From assembly GCA_964540415.1 (NCBI GenBank), contig CAZIMM010000017.1, forward strand, positions 1 to 31,701: a stretch of 31,701 nucleotides of DNA. The letters run 5' to 3'. The position numbers were made by a program, and so were the translations under genes. Positions 1 through 9,037 of the stretch are shown here, one piece after another. A model generated the notes under the pieces. It saw only the letters and a program-made list of their open reading frames with translations, had not been told where the DNA came from and searched no databases. Position 1 is the stretch's first letter. Every line of letters begins with the position of its first letter. Source of the stretch: CAZIMM01 sp964540415 (GTDB taxonomy: Bacteria > Bacillota > Clostridia > Oscillospirales > Acutalibacteraceae).

Positions 1-318
1 GAAATACACTCTGAACAAAAACCTGTTGTTTTCACTGAACCTTACGCGGTGGCAGAGGTTGCTTATGTCCGGCATAACCGGAGGCGCATCCAAGGGGTTT
101 TTTTCAAAGTAATACCAAAAAAAGCCCCTGCGAATCCGCACATCAAAGCACGGAAAGCGCACGAGCGTATTGACGACCGCTTGTTCAAGAACTTCCGGTC
201 GCACAGTTTCTTTGAGTGTTATTGAGCACCTGAAAATATTTGACCAACGCGACGTGTTCTGACCGGGGAAGATTTTTGCCGCATTGTCAAGCTTGAACCA
301 GACTTTGTTTGCCGGCAT
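1..318 (-). CDS. alcohol acetyltransferase-like (condensation-fold) protein, N-terminal part only
   Basis: The frame is open from an ATG at 318 to the window edge, giving 106 residues; the C-terminal part lies outside. The start has a GGAG six bases upstream, and an in-frame stop lies seven codons before it. The N-terminus reads VWFKLDNAAKIFPGQN, followed by a stretch on pairing, 'TLVRFPCFDVRIRRGFFWYYFEKNP'-like (only the core FWYYFEKNP is quoted as diagnostic). From memory this matches the Firmicutes branch of the alcohol acetyltransferase / condensation-domain superfamily, which transfers acyl groups from CoA or carrier thioesters. The HxxxDG catalytic motif would lie beyond the edge, so activity cannot be judged. 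It starts 27 bp after hisI and is probably co-transcribed with it. The substrate is unknown. Confidence 0.62.
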   Translation of the reverse strand, partial: MPANKVWFKLDNAAKIFPGQNTSRWSNIFRCSITLKETVRPEVLEQAVVNTLVRFPCFDVRIRRGFFWYYFEKNPLDAPPVMPDISNLCHRVRFSENNRFLFRVYF

Positions 319-345
319 ATCATACTCCAGACCGATTCAGGGAAC

Positions 346-729
346 TCATTTGTTCCTATCGGTTTTGTTAAAATTATTATCCGCATTTTGTGTGCCCGCC
401 GCATCCTCGCAGCTCCACACTCTGCGGTAAAAGCAAGAGCGGTGACCGCTGTGGCATACTCTGCCTTTTTGATATACCTTGATAAGAAGAGAATCACAGT
501 CGCAGTCCGCACGAATGCTGTAAAGCTTTTGGCTGTTTTCATTTTCGCCCTTGCTGTACATCTGACCGGAGCCGCGGCTGACATACCACGCGTATCCGGT
601 TTCGATGCTTTTTTTGAGAGATTGCTTGTTCATATATGCAAGGCTGAGGACTCTGCCTGTCCCCTTTTCTTTGACAACAACCGGGATCATACTGTGCTTT
701 GCAAACAATCTGTCAATATCAAAGTCCAT
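346..729 (-). CDS. hisI: phosphoribosyl-AMP cyclohydrolase
   Basis: HisI opens the purine ring of phosphoribosyl-AMP in the third step of histidine synthesis, in the cytoplasm. Family motifs are clear: LAYMNKQSL near the N-terminus, a YVSRGSGQMYSKGE block, the metal-binding DCDCD (the family usually has DCDGD), and CHSGHRSCFY with zinc-ligand cysteines. The 127-residue length fits a monofunctional HisI without a HisE domain. I choose the ATG at 729, which has AGGGG about 9 bases upstream; an earlier in-frame ATG at 762 has no ribosome binding site. The usual histidine genes (hisA, hisF, hisE) are not next to it; the neighbour downstream is an acyltransferase. The extra cysteine in DCDCD and the short, polar C-terminal tail are mildly unusual. 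Confidence 0.9.
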   Translation of the reverse strand: MDFDIDRLFAKHSMIPVVVKEKGTGRVLSLAYMNKQSLKKSIETGYAWYVSRGSGQMYSKGENENSQKLYSIRADCDCDSLLIKVYQKGRVCHSGHRSCFYRRVWSCEDAAGTQNADNNFNKTDRNK

Positions 730-807
730 GCTGTCAGTACCCCTGTCTGAGAAAAATTGCATGAAGAATTCACGATAATTGCATACAGTATCCCCACGCC
801 GCTACCT

Positions 808-836
808 ATTATAACCTTTTTATAAACAAAGTTCAA
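808..836 (-). promoter_or_regulatory. sigma-A type promoter of hisI
   Basis: On the minus strand TTGAAC (831-836) is followed by a 17-bp spacer and a perfect TATAAT (808-813). Transcription would start near 801 and give a leader of roughly 70 bases before hisI. No clear intrinsic terminator separates this promoter from polC upstream, so read-through is possible. Confidence 0.82.
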
Positions 837-915
837 TAAATAAACGAAAAAAGTTAATTATATTTCTTATGGCAGAAAACATATGAGAACTGCGGAGAGA
901 TGTTGCAGCAAGTAT

Positions 916-3900
916 TCATAAATTAAAGAAGGACAACTGCATGCTTCTGGGCATACCGTCAAAAACACCGATTTCGTCAAGCGCGGCAATAACCGCTCCG
1001 GAAACACCTGACCTGCTTTGGAAATCGTCAACGCACAAAAAGCTTCCGCCGCCGTCATCTCTTGCAGCAGCAAGAGCCTTTGCCGCATTTCCTCCTGCGC
1101 CCTTAAGCGCGGAGAACGCCGTTCGGATCTTCCCGTCCTCAACGCGATATATCGTTGCCTCGGATTTGTAAATATCAATCGGCAGAAATTCCACGTTGCG
1201 CGCTTTCATTTCGACCAACACCTGCAGGGCGGAGCACATACTCAGCTCCTTCTGAGATGCTTCTTTGCCCTTGAGTGATATGTCGTTAATCAGCCTTTTG
1301 ACCTGCGTTATGTCCATCATGAGCTGCGATGCCTCAAGATCCTCACCGCGGACAGTCATAAACGCAGCATAGTATTCAATCGGGTGATAAACTTTATACC
1401 ACGCAAGGCGCAGTCCGGCAATGACATAAGCCGCGGCATGAGCTTTCGGGAACATATACTTGATTTTCAGGCACGATTCTATATACCACTCGGGCACTCC
1501 GTGCTCCCTCATTGCCGCCTTGTGCTCATCTGTGAGGAGTGTGGGTGCATTGCCTTTTCGGACAATTTCCATAATTTTGAACGCCATTGTCGGTTCAAGG
1601 CCCTTGTGCAGAAGGTAAACCATGATGCTGTCACGTGTTCCGATAACCTCGGAAATCGTGCAGGTTTTGTTATGAATCAGCTCCTGGGCGTTGTTCAGCC
1701 AGACATCTGTGCCGTGCGACAAGCCCGATATCTGCAGCAAATCAGAAAAGTTTTTGGGTTGTGACTCTATGAGCATCTGCCGGACAAACGGCGTGCCCAT
1801 TTCGGGAATCGAAAGCGTTCCTGTTTCGCAGTTGATTTCTTCGCTCGTCACACCCAGAGGCTCCGGGCTGACAAAAAGCTGGTAAAGCTTCGGGTCGCAG
1901 ACATCGGCGTCGGTGACGCGAATACCGGTGAAGTCTTCAAGATATTTATAAATCGTCGGGACATCATGACCGAGATTGTCAAGCTTGAGTATGGTGTCAT
2001 GCAGGGCATGAAAATCAAAGTGAGTTGTGCGTGCGCCCTTGTCCTCATCATCGGCAGGGTGCTGAATCGGGGTGAAATCCTCCGCCTCCTTGTCATTCGG
2101 AACAATAACCATTCCGCCGGGATGCTGACCCGTCGTACGTTTGACTCCGGTGCATCCTCGGACAAGCCTTTCCTCCTCGGCTCGGTGAAGGGTGCGTCCG
2201 CGGGCTTCAAGATATTTTTTCACATAGCCGTAAGCAGTTTTATCCGCAACCGTGGCAACAGTGCCGGCCTTGAACACGTGGTCAGAGCCGAAAAGCTCCT
2301 CGGTATAGCGGTGAGCACGTGACTGATATTCACCGGAAAAATTCAGGTCAATATCGGGTGACTTGTCCCCTTTGAAGCCGAGGAAGGTTTCAAAAGGAAT
2401 GTCGTGGCCGTCGCGCCGGAGAGGGCTTCCGCAAACAGGGCAATTTTTCGGCGGCAGGTCAAAGCCTGAGCCGACCTCGTTATTGAGGAAAAACTCATTG
2501 TATTTGCACTCGGGGCAAAGATAGTGCGGTGCAAGCGGATTGACCTCGGAAATGCCTGCAAGCGTTGCAACATAGGACGAGCCGACAGAGCCCCTGGAAC
2601 CGACATAATATCCGTTGTCCATTGAGTTTTTTACGAGCTTCTGAGCTATCATATACAGCACCGCGAAGCCGTTGCCGATGATTGATTTCAGCTCCTTGTC
2701 GAGCCTGCTCATAACATAGTCCGGCACATTTTCCCCGAAGGTTTCGTGAACGGCTGTCATGCAAAGCTCCGTAAGGCTTTCCTCAGAGCCGGGAATGCTC
2801 GGGGGATATGAGCCCTCCGGAATGGGGCGGATTTCCTCAATCATGTCGGCGATTTTGTTCGGGTTGTCAATTACAACCTCGCGAGCCGTGTCCTCGCCGA
2901 GATATGCAAATTCATCAAGCATCTCCTGCGTTGTTCTGAAAAACAGGGGGGCTTGATTGTCCGCATCGGCAAAGCCCTGACCCGCCATGAGAATGGCACG
3001 GTAAATGCTGTCCCCGCTGTCCATAAAATGCACATCACACGTTGCAACCACAGGCTTGCCGAGCTTGTCCGCAATGTGAATTATTTTTTTGTTTATGTTT
3101 TCAAGCTCAGTGTCGTCTTTCACTCTGCCGCTGCGCACAAGGAATCTGTTGTTGCCCGTCGGCTGAATTTCAAGATAGTCGTAGTATGACGCTATTTCAA
3201 GAATTTCCTTTTCGCTTCTGTTTTCCAGAATAGCGCGGAAAAGCTCGCCGCTCTCACAGGCGCTGCCGACAATCAGACCCTCGCGGAAAGCATCAAGCTC
3301 TGATTTCGGCACTCTCGGATGGCGATAAAAATATTCGAGATTTGATTTTGTGACAAGCTTGTACAGGTTTTTCAACCCTGCTTGGTTTTTTGCAAAAATG
3401 ATCTGATGGTATGACGGAAGTCTCTTAACCTCCGCGATTCTTTCCTCATTTGTACACTCTGTGCCGCTGTCCCTGACAAAATATGCTTCCATGCCGTAGA
3501 GAATTTTAATCTTGTTTTTCTTTGCAGCATTCATTGCACCGGGGAAAGCCTGAACAACACCGTGATCCGTCACCGCAACCGCCTTGTGTCCCCACTTTGC
3601 CGCCCGCTTGACAAGGTCGGCGACATCCGTCATGGCATCAAGAGCGGACATTCTTGTATGCATATGCAATTCAACGCGCTTGGCAGGAGCATCGTCAGTT
3701 TTTTCGAGCTTTTTGATTTTTGTGATTGAGCGGGCGTTGATAACAAATTCGTGCGCGTATTTATCCTCGTCAACCGACCCCTGCACGAGCACCGTGTCTC
3801 CGTCGCTCAAATGAGAAATGAGATAGTTGCTGTTTTGCACAGTTTCAAAGACCTTGACGCTGTAAGAGCCGGTGTAATCCGTAACATTAAAAAGGATGAT

Positions 3901-4743
3901 ATTCTTGCTGCCGTCCCTGGTTTGCTTGACGCTGAATGAAAAAACGTCACCCCAGACAACAGTATTGCCCTCGTCCGGCGCAATGTCGCAAAGCGGCTTC
4001 GGCTTTTTGGTTATGGTTCCGCCGTAAATAATTTTTGCATAATCGGTGGAAATCGGCAAATCGTCATATGTTTTTTTGTATGTTAAGGACTTTTCGTCCG
4101 TGATGTTCTTGTTCTCCGCCTTGATTTGAGCCTCGGTTTGCATTTTGAGATATTTTTCATCGTCAAATTCAACTGCCTCGGGGTCTTTGAAAACGACTTC
4201 GATTTCGCCGCATCTGTCTGAAGCAAGCTCTGCAATTGCCTTGTCAGCGCCAAAGCCCTCAAGCATCTGCGCACCGACTTTTTTGAGCACAACAACAATT
4301 TCACCATCGGCAAACGAGGCGGTGCAATCCTGTAAAAACGGCTTTGATATTGAAATTTCATTTCGGACGCTGTCGATTATTCCGTACAGCTCCGCTTCGG
4401 AAATGCAGCTGTCCGCTGATTTTTGGTCTGCAGAATTGCCGGGTTCGTTTTTTTCGGTGCTCTCTGCGGCTTCAGGCTGCTCCTTCGGTGACTGCTCTGC
4501 CCCGGCAGTATCCTGCGCACAAATGATGCGGAAATTCACCTCATTGAGCGACAGTCTCTCTTTCAATGTTTCCTCAACAAGAAAAAGCTCATCCCCGTCG
4601 GCATTGTCGGTCGTATGTATTTTTATTTCCATGCGGCGTTCGTCGAGTGACAGCTCAACGCCCACATCATTTACGTTTTCAAAAATACTCGTGTATTTTT
4701 TCGGCAGATATTCGCCGAAAAGCTTCAGAAACATATTCTCCAT
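916..4743 (-). CDS. polC: DNA polymerase III alpha subunit PolC, form lacking the exonuclease domain
   Basis: This is the replicative polymerase of low-GC Gram-positives. In order it has an N-terminal domain (1-235), an OB fold (about 255-345), a PHP domain starting at ELHMHTRMS (358-366), a four-cysteine zinc site (C743, C746, C768, C771), and the polymerase core with PDIDLNFS (catalytic D797, D799) and THFDFH (D910). It ends in QLSFF, a likely clamp-binding peptide. PolC normally carries a DnaQ-like exonuclease of about 160 residues inserted in the PHP domain. Here the chain passes from YGMEAYFVRD (416-425) to RLPSYHQIIF (441-450) with only about 15 linker residues and no VFDVETTG motif. 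The length of 1275 versus about 1430 agrees with loss of just that domain. The start has AAAGG seven bases upstream. It is the last gene of the pyrH operon. Confidence 0.96.
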   Translation of the reverse strand: MENMFLKLFGEYLPKKYTSIFENVNDVGVELSLDERRMEIKIHTTDNADGDELFLVEETLKERLSLNEVNFRIICAQDTAGAEQSPKEQPEAAESTEKNEPGNSADQKSADSCISEAELYGIIDSVRNEISISKPFLQDCTASFADGEIVVVLKKVGAQMLEGFGADKAIAELASDRCGEIEVVFKDPEAVEFDDEKYLKMQTEAQIKAENKNITDEKSLTYKKTYDDLPISTDYAKIIYGGTITKKPKPLCDIAPDEGNTVVWGDVFSFSVKQTRDGSKNIILFNVTDYTGSYSVKVFETVQNSNYLISHLSDGDTVLVQGSVDEDKYAHEFVINARSITKIKKLEKTDDAPAKRVELHMHTRMSALDAMTDVADLVKRAAKWGHKAVAVTDHGVVQAFPGAMNAAKKNKIKILYGMEAYFVRDSGTECTNEERIAEVKRLPSYHQIIFAKNQAGLKNLYKLVTKSNLEYFYRHPRVPKSELDAFREGLIVGSACESGELFRAILENRSEKEILEIASYYDYLEIQPTGNNRFLVRSGRVKDDTELENINKKIIHIADKLGKPVVATCDVHFMDSGDSIYRAILMAGQGFADADNQAPLFFRTTQEMLDEFAYLGEDTAREVVIDNPNKIADMIEEIRPIPEGSYPPSIPGSEESLTELCMTAVHETFGENVPDYVMSRLDKELKSIIGNGFAVLYMIAQKLVKNSMDNGYYVGSRGSVGSSYVATLAGISEVNPLAPHYLCPECKYNEFFLNNEVGSGFDLPPKNCPVCGSPLRRDGHDIPFETFLGFKGDKSPDIDLNFSGEYQSRAHRYTEELFGSDHVFKAGTVATVADKTAYGYVKKYLEARGRTLHRAEEERLVRGCTGVKRTTGQHPGGMVIVPNDKEAEDFTPIQHPADDEDKGARTTHFDFHALHDTILKLDNLGHDVPTIYKYLEDFTGIRVTDADVCDPKLYQLFVSPEPLGVTSEEINCETGTLSIPEMGTPFVRQMLIESQPKNFSDLLQISGLSHGTDVWLNNAQELIHNKTCTISEVIGTRDSIMVYLLHKGLEPTMAFKIMEIVRKGNAPTLLTDEHKAAMREHGVPEWYIESCLKIKYMFPKAHAAAYVIAGLRLAWYKVYHPIEYYAAFMTVRGEDLEASQLMMDITQVKRLINDISLKGKEASQKELSMCSALQVLVEMKARNVEFLPIDIYKSEATIYRVEDGKIRTAFSALKGAGGNAAKALAAARDDGGGSFLCVDDFQSRSGVSGAVIAALDEIGVFDGMPRSMQLSFFNL

Positions 4744-4790
4744 TGTTGTGCCTTTCTCTTAAAACCTACGAAAGCGTGAGCCTTCGCACT

Positions 4791-5852
4791 TCACATCTTT
4801 TCAATTTCCGCAAGCAGCTCCTCAACGAGCCTGTTTTCCGGAATTTTTCTGATTATTTCACCTTTTTTGAAAAGCAGACCGCAGCCGTCTCCACCGGCAA
4901 TTCCGATATCAGCCTCACGCGCCTCACCCGGACCGTTAACCGCGCAGCCCATCACAGCCACTTTGAGCGGCTTTTTGCAGTCTCTGAGCTTTTCCGTCAC
5001 CCTGTCGGCAATCGAAACAAGGTCTATTCTGGTTCTGCCGCACGTCGGGCAGGAAACAACCGTAACACCGTCCCTGCGCAGACCGAGAGCCTTGAGGATG
5101 TCAATCCCCGCGATAACCTCTCTGATTGGGTCGTCCGTCAGTGACACGCGCAGTGTGTCGCCGATGCCGTGAAGCAGCAGCGAGCCGATTCCGGCGGCGG
5201 ATTTGATGATGCCCATTCGCTGAGTGCCTGCCTCTGTGACGCCGATGTGCAAAGGGTAATCACACAGTTCGGCAACTGTTTCATACGCTTCAACCGTGCT
5301 TTTGACGTCGGATGATTTTATAGAAATCACAATATCCGTGAAGTCGCAGCTTTCAAGCAGGCGGACATGATTCATCGCGCTCTCCGCCATCGCCTGAGGG
5401 GTGGGACCTCCGTATTTTGCAAGCAGCTCTTTTTCGACAGAGCCGGAGTTCACGCCGATTCTGATCGGCACATTTCGTGCGGAGCAGGCGTTTGCAACTG
5501 CCCTGACCCTGTCCATTGAGCCTATGTTTCCGGGATTTATGCGGATTTTGTCAACGCCCGCCTCAAGGCTTTCCAGTGCAAGGCGGTAATCAAAATGAAT
5601 GTCCGCAACAACCGGAATTGTGACGGCGCTTTTCAGCGCGTAAATAAGCTGTACCGCCTGCTTATCCGGCACGGCGGCACGCACAATATCACATCCGGCT
5701 TTCTGAAGCTCAACAGCCTGAGCAACACTGCCGGGAATGTCGTCTGAGCGCTTGTTGAGCATTGACTGAACACTGATTTCGGCGCCGTTGCCGATGAGCA
5801 CACCTCCGGCGTTTACGCAGCGGCTGACACGTCTTCCCTGCATGAATCTCAT
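4791..5852 (-). CDS. ispG: 4-hydroxy-3-methylbut-2-enyl diphosphate synthase (flavodoxin/ferredoxin)
   Basis: IspG reduces methylerythritol cyclodiphosphate to HMBPP in the MEP isoprenoid pathway, using a [4Fe-4S] cluster. The three cluster cysteines are visible in SCPTCGR (C268, C271) and GCAVNGPGE (C303), with the fourth ligand probably E310. The N-terminal TIM-barrel part contains VVADIHFDYR and RINPGN, both typical. At 353 residues it is full length. Its ATG overlaps the rseP stop by four bases (ATGA), so the two are translationally coupled. Dxr, an earlier enzyme of the same pathway, is two genes upstream, so the operon carries two MEP steps plus the prenyl chain enzyme UppS. Confidence 0.97.
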   Translation of the reverse strand: MRFMQGRRVSRCVNAGGVLIGNGAEISVQSMLNKRSDDIPGSVAQAVELQKAGCDIVRAAVPDKQAVQLIYALKSAVTIPVVADIHFDYRLALESLEAGVDKIRINPGNIGSMDRVRAVANACSARNVPIRIGVNSGSVEKELLAKYGGPTPQAMAESAMNHVRLLESCDFTDIVISIKSSDVKSTVEAYETVAELCDYPLHIGVTEAGTQRMGIIKSAAGIGSLLLHGIGDTLRVSLTDDPIREVIAGIDILKALGLRRDGVTVVSCPTCGRTRIDLVSIADRVTEKLRDCKKPLKVAVMGCAVNGPGEAREADIGIAGGDGCGLLFKKGEIIRKIPENRLVEELLAEIEKM

Positions 5853-6931
5853 CCCCGTATTAGTTTTACAATGTCACTCAAGGATATTGCCGCAATGAAC
5901 AGCATAAGCAAGATGAAGCCCACTGCGTGCACCCAGTTTTCGTACTTTGCCGGAACAGGCTTTCTGAACACCATTTCTATCAGCATAAAAAACAGCTTGC
6001 CGCCGTCGAGAGCGGGAATCGGTAAAAGGTTGAACACGCCGATGTTGATGGAAATGAACGCCATAATTGTGAGAAGCGGTGTGAGGTCGGTTTTGGAGGA
6101 CTGCACCGCTGCATCGGCAATGTAGCTCACCGTGCCTATGGGGCCGGAAAGATCCGTCACCTTATACTGCCCGGTTACAATGTCGAACAGACTGATCCAG
6201 ACAATTCTCGCCACCGACACGGATTCCAGCACGGAATATTTCAGTACCGTCCACGGGTTCTGATCCACTCCGACGAGCACGATGTCAAACACAAGCTTGT
6301 TTTGGCCGTTTGCGTCCGTTGCATTGAAAGAGACGTCTTTTATGTCAAGCAGCTCTCCCTCACGCATAACCGTCATGTTGACAACACCGTCAGAATCGCG
6401 CATGAGCAGATAGGAGATATCGTATTCCGAAAAGACTCTCTTTCCGTTAATTTTTTTGATTTTGTCCATCTTTTCCAGACCGCTCTCTGCACTCACCGCA
6501 TTTTGAGCAAAGCTGTGAATTTGCGGGGTACCGATGAGGTTCTGCTGGCAAAGAATGACGGCGAGAATCGCGGTGCCGATAAGCAGATTGACTACAGCAC
6601 CCGCCGCAACTATTATAAACCTTTTCCAGACTTTCTTTTTTCCGTAAGCATTTTCGTCCGAGCTTTCCTCGTCCTCACCCTCCATGCTGACAAAGCCGCC
6701 GATCGGGAACAGGCGCAGGTCATACTGCGTCTCTCCGCGTTTCTTCTTGAATAATATCGGGCCCATTCCGAGCGCAAACTCGTTGATTTTGACCTTGAAT
6801 ATTCTTGCGAAGGTGAAATGCCCCAGCTCGTGGCCGAAAACGATGAAACCGAAAAAGAGAACGGCAATGAGAATCGGCCACGCCTTTCCCCAAATCTGTG
6901 CTGCGGAAACCAAAAGAAAAGAAAAGTTCAA
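5849..6931 (-). CDS. rseP: RIP metalloprotease RseP (site-2 protease family)
   Basis: This is an intramembrane zinc protease that cleaves transmembrane substrates such as anti-sigma factors. The first membrane segment contains the HELGH zinc motif near residue 35. A PDZ-like domain follows in the middle (KINGKRVFSEYDI), and the third zinc ligand is in LLPIPALDGG, before the C-terminal membrane segments. Upstream in the first loop is an acidic insert (EGEDEESSDENA). I choose the TTG at 6931 because GAGG sits eight bases before it; the GTG at 6940 overlaps that GAGG and so has no usable site. The next gene, ispG, overlaps by four bases. Its substrate here is unknown. Confidence 0.93.
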   Translation of the reverse strand: MNFSFLLVSAAQIWGKAWPILIAVLFFGFIVFGHELGHFTFARIFKVKINEFALGMGPILFKKKRGETQYDLRLFPIGGFVSMEGEDEESSDENAYGKKKVWKRFIIVAAGAVVNLLIGTAILAVILCQQNLIGTPQIHSFAQNAVSAESGLEKMDKIKKINGKRVFSEYDISYLLMRDSDGVVNMTVMREGELLDIKDVSFNATDANGQNKLVFDIVLVGVDQNPWTVLKYSVLESVSVARIVWISLFDIVTGQYKVTDLSGPIGTVSYIADAAVQSSKTDLTPLLTIMAFISINIGVFNLLPIPALDGGKLFFMLIEMVFRKPVPAKYENWVHAVGFILLMLFIAAISLSDIVKLIRG

Positions 6932-6967
6932 CAAATTCACCTCAACAGTTAAAGCTTAGTCTGTGTT

Positions 6968-8146
6968 TTATGTGTTTTTGCATCCGGCAAGATTTCCGAC
7001 ATACTCTCTTGCCTCGCGGTCTGTTTTCAGCACATCGTCAAGTGATGTAATCTCTCCCGCGGGTGTTGCCTGCACTGCCGCGTCAACAAGTGCGGCAATG
7101 TCCGTAAATTTGATTTTGCCGGCTCTGAACAGCTCGTTGGCTTTTTCGTTTGCGGAATTTGCGGCAGCAGGACGAAGTCCGCCGAGTGTTATTGCATTGC
7201 GGCAAATGTCAATACACTTGAAAGTTTCGTAATCCGGCTTATCAAAGGTCAATGTGCCGTATTCCTCAAGCGAAAGCTGACGAACCGGTGATTCCCTGCG
7301 TTCCGGATAAGTCAGAGCATATTGAATCGGGATGCGCATATCCGGCACGCCCAGCTGCGCGATAACCGAATTGTCAACATATTCAATCAGCGAATGCACC
7401 ACGCTTTGGCGGTGAACGACAATCGAGACCTGCTCCGGTGCAACATTAAACAGCCACACAGCTTCAATGAGCTCCAGCCCCTTGTTCATCATTGTAGCGG
7501 AATCGATGGTTATTTTTGCACCCATGCTCCAGTTCGGATGCCTGAGTGCCTGTTCGACAGTAACATTTTCCAGTTCTTCGGCAGTCTTTCCGAAAAAAGG
7601 ACCGCCAGATGCCGTTAATATCAGCCTTTTCAGTGCATATTTGCCCGGTGAGCCCTGAAGCGCCTGAAAAATTGCCGAGTGCTCACTGTCAACCGGCAGG
7701 ATTTCGGTTTTGTGCCTTTTTGCCTCGCTCATAACCAGCGCGCCGCCGGCAACAAGCGTCTCCTTGTTTGCAAGCGCGAGCCTGCGGGTTGAAGGAATTG
7801 CCGCCAAAGTCGGTTCAAGCCCCGCCATTCCGACAATGCTGTTGATTACACAGTCCGCACCGCAACGCGCGCAGTCACATACTCCGTCCGTGCCCGAAAG
7901 CACCTTTGTTTTTGTGTCCGCAACACGCTGCCTGAGCAGAGCCGCAGCTTTTTCATCAGCCATTGCCGCAAGCGAGGGCTTGAATTCTCTTATTTGCTTT
8001 TCGATTATTTCAACGTTTGAATGCGCGGTCAAGGCGGTTATTTCAAAGCCGCAAAGCCGGGCAACATCGAGTGCCTGAGTTCCGATTGAGCCTGTCGAGC
8101 CCAAAATCGCAAGAGTTTTGATTGCTCCGTTTAAATTAATGTTCAT
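6968..8146 (-). CDS. dxr: 1-deoxy-D-xylulose 5-phosphate reductoisomerase
   Basis: Dxr converts DXP to methylerythritol phosphate with NADPH, the committed step of the MEP pathway. Visible features are the nucleotide loop GSTGSIG (16-22), LANKETLVAGG, the metal-binding PVDSEHSAIFQ, the catalytic-loop region with ASGGPFFG and HPNWSMG, and IDSATMMNKGLE. At 392 residues it matches the family. It follows cdsA with only seven bases between them. The enzyme is the classical fosmidomycin target, and no feature here suggests an altered active site. Confidence 0.97.
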   Translation of the reverse strand: MNINLNGAIKTLAILGSTGSIGTQALDVARLCGFEITALTAHSNVEIIEKQIREFKPSLAAMADEKAAALLRQRVADTKTKVLSGTDGVCDCARCGADCVINSIVGMAGLEPTLAAIPSTRRLALANKETLVAGGALVMSEAKRHKTEILPVDSEHSAIFQALQGSPGKYALKRLILTASGGPFFGKTAEELENVTVEQALRHPNWSMGAKITIDSATMMNKGLELIEAVWLFNVAPEQVSIVVHRQSVVHSLIEYVDNSVIAQLGVPDMRIPIQYALTYPERRESPVRQLSLEEYGTLTFDKPDYETFKCIDICRNAITLGGLRPAAANSANEKANELFRAGKIKFTDIAALVDAAVQATPAGEITSLDDVLKTDREAREYVGNLAGCKNT

Positions 8147-8153
8147 ATCTGCG

Positions 8154-9008
8154 TCAGTTATTTACAATATACACCGTAACCATAGCGTAAACAGTCGGCA
8201 TAACAAAGCTTATGCTGTCAAACCTGTCCATAATACCGCCGTGACCCGGAATTAGGTTGCTGAAGTCCTTGATTCCAGCAGCGCGCTTGATTGCAGACGC
8301 GGTAAGGTCGCCTATCATACTCACGCCGGACAGTATAATTGTCATGATTGTAATTTCAATATAGGAAAGCATTTGCGTGGGGAAAATAAATCTGTTGAAC
8401 ACAAACAGAATGGCAAGGTTCATAACAAGTGTACCCAAAATTCCGCCGACAGCGCCCTCAACAGTCTTTTTGGGGCTGATTTTGGGACAAAGCTTGTGCT
8501 TCCCGAGCTTAACCCCGGAGAAGAACGCAAAAGTATCGGTGAAAATTGCTGTGCTGAGGACGAAAAAGACAAGGAAAAAGCTCTGACTCATAGAGAATTT
8601 TTCAGGATAGACCTGATAAAGATATTTGAGACTCAAAGTGCAGCCCATTGCATAGGGAAGAATTAAAGAGCCCAGAATCGACAAGCCGACCTGCTCAAAT
8701 TTAATATGTTCATACCCGATGAGCATAACCAAAAACATCAAAATCACATAGCCTGTCAGCACTGCGCCGATGGGCACGGTTAAAGGCAGAAGCTCTTTGT
8801 AGCCTGTGTATGCCGTAACCAAACCGCCGAACAGAATGCTTATGGCATAAAGAGGTTTGTATTTCAGCCCGAAGGCATGATCCAGCTCATAAACCGCCAA
8901 CATCGTCAGCACTATCACGGCAACATCAATAATCGGGGTAAAAAAGCCGCCCAACACCGCAAGCGTCATTGCACTTGCGACAATGCCGCTAATCACTTTC
9001 ACTTTCAT
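8154..9008 (-). CDS. cdsA: phosphatidate cytidylyltransferase
   Basis: CdsA makes CDP-diacylglycerol from phosphatidic acid and CTP, feeding all phospholipid synthesis. It is an integral membrane protein with about eight hydrophobic segments. The family signature is intact near the C-terminus: SAIKRAAGIKDF followed by PGHGGIMDRFDS, carrying the metal-binding aspartates. Length is 284 residues, within the usual range. It lies 29 bases after uppS in the shared operon. Confidence 0.96.
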   Translation of the reverse strand: MKVKVISGIVASAMTLAVLGGFFTPIIDVAVIVLTMLAVYELDHAFGLKYKPLYAISILFGGLVTAYTGYKELLPLTVPIGAVLTGYVILMFLVMLIGYEHIKFEQVGLSILGSLILPYAMGCTLSLKYLYQVYPEKFSMSQSFFLVFFVLSTAIFTDTFAFFSGVKLGKHKLCPKISPKKTVEGAVGGILGTLVMNLAILFVFNRFIFPTQMLSYIEITIMTIILSGVSMIGDLTASAIKRAAGIKDFSNLIPGHGGIMDRFDSISFVMPTVYAMVTVYIVNN

Positions 9009-9037
9009 AAAAAAATCATCTGACCCTTCAAGCCGCC

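Noticed and set aside
219..584. A 121-codon minus-strand frame overlapping hisI and the acyltransferase
   Set aside because: It reads across two recognisable genes in another frame and has no family motif; only the frames with HisI and acyltransferase motifs are real.
916..4743. PolC being a frameshifted or broken gene
   Set aside because: The frame is continuous with all motifs in order and the missing part is exactly one domain, so a clean deletion or natural domain loss is more likely.
4145..4762. A 205-codon plus-strand frame inside polC
   Set aside because: It is antisense to the N-terminal part of polC, has serine-rich content typical of antisense frames, and has no ribosome binding site.
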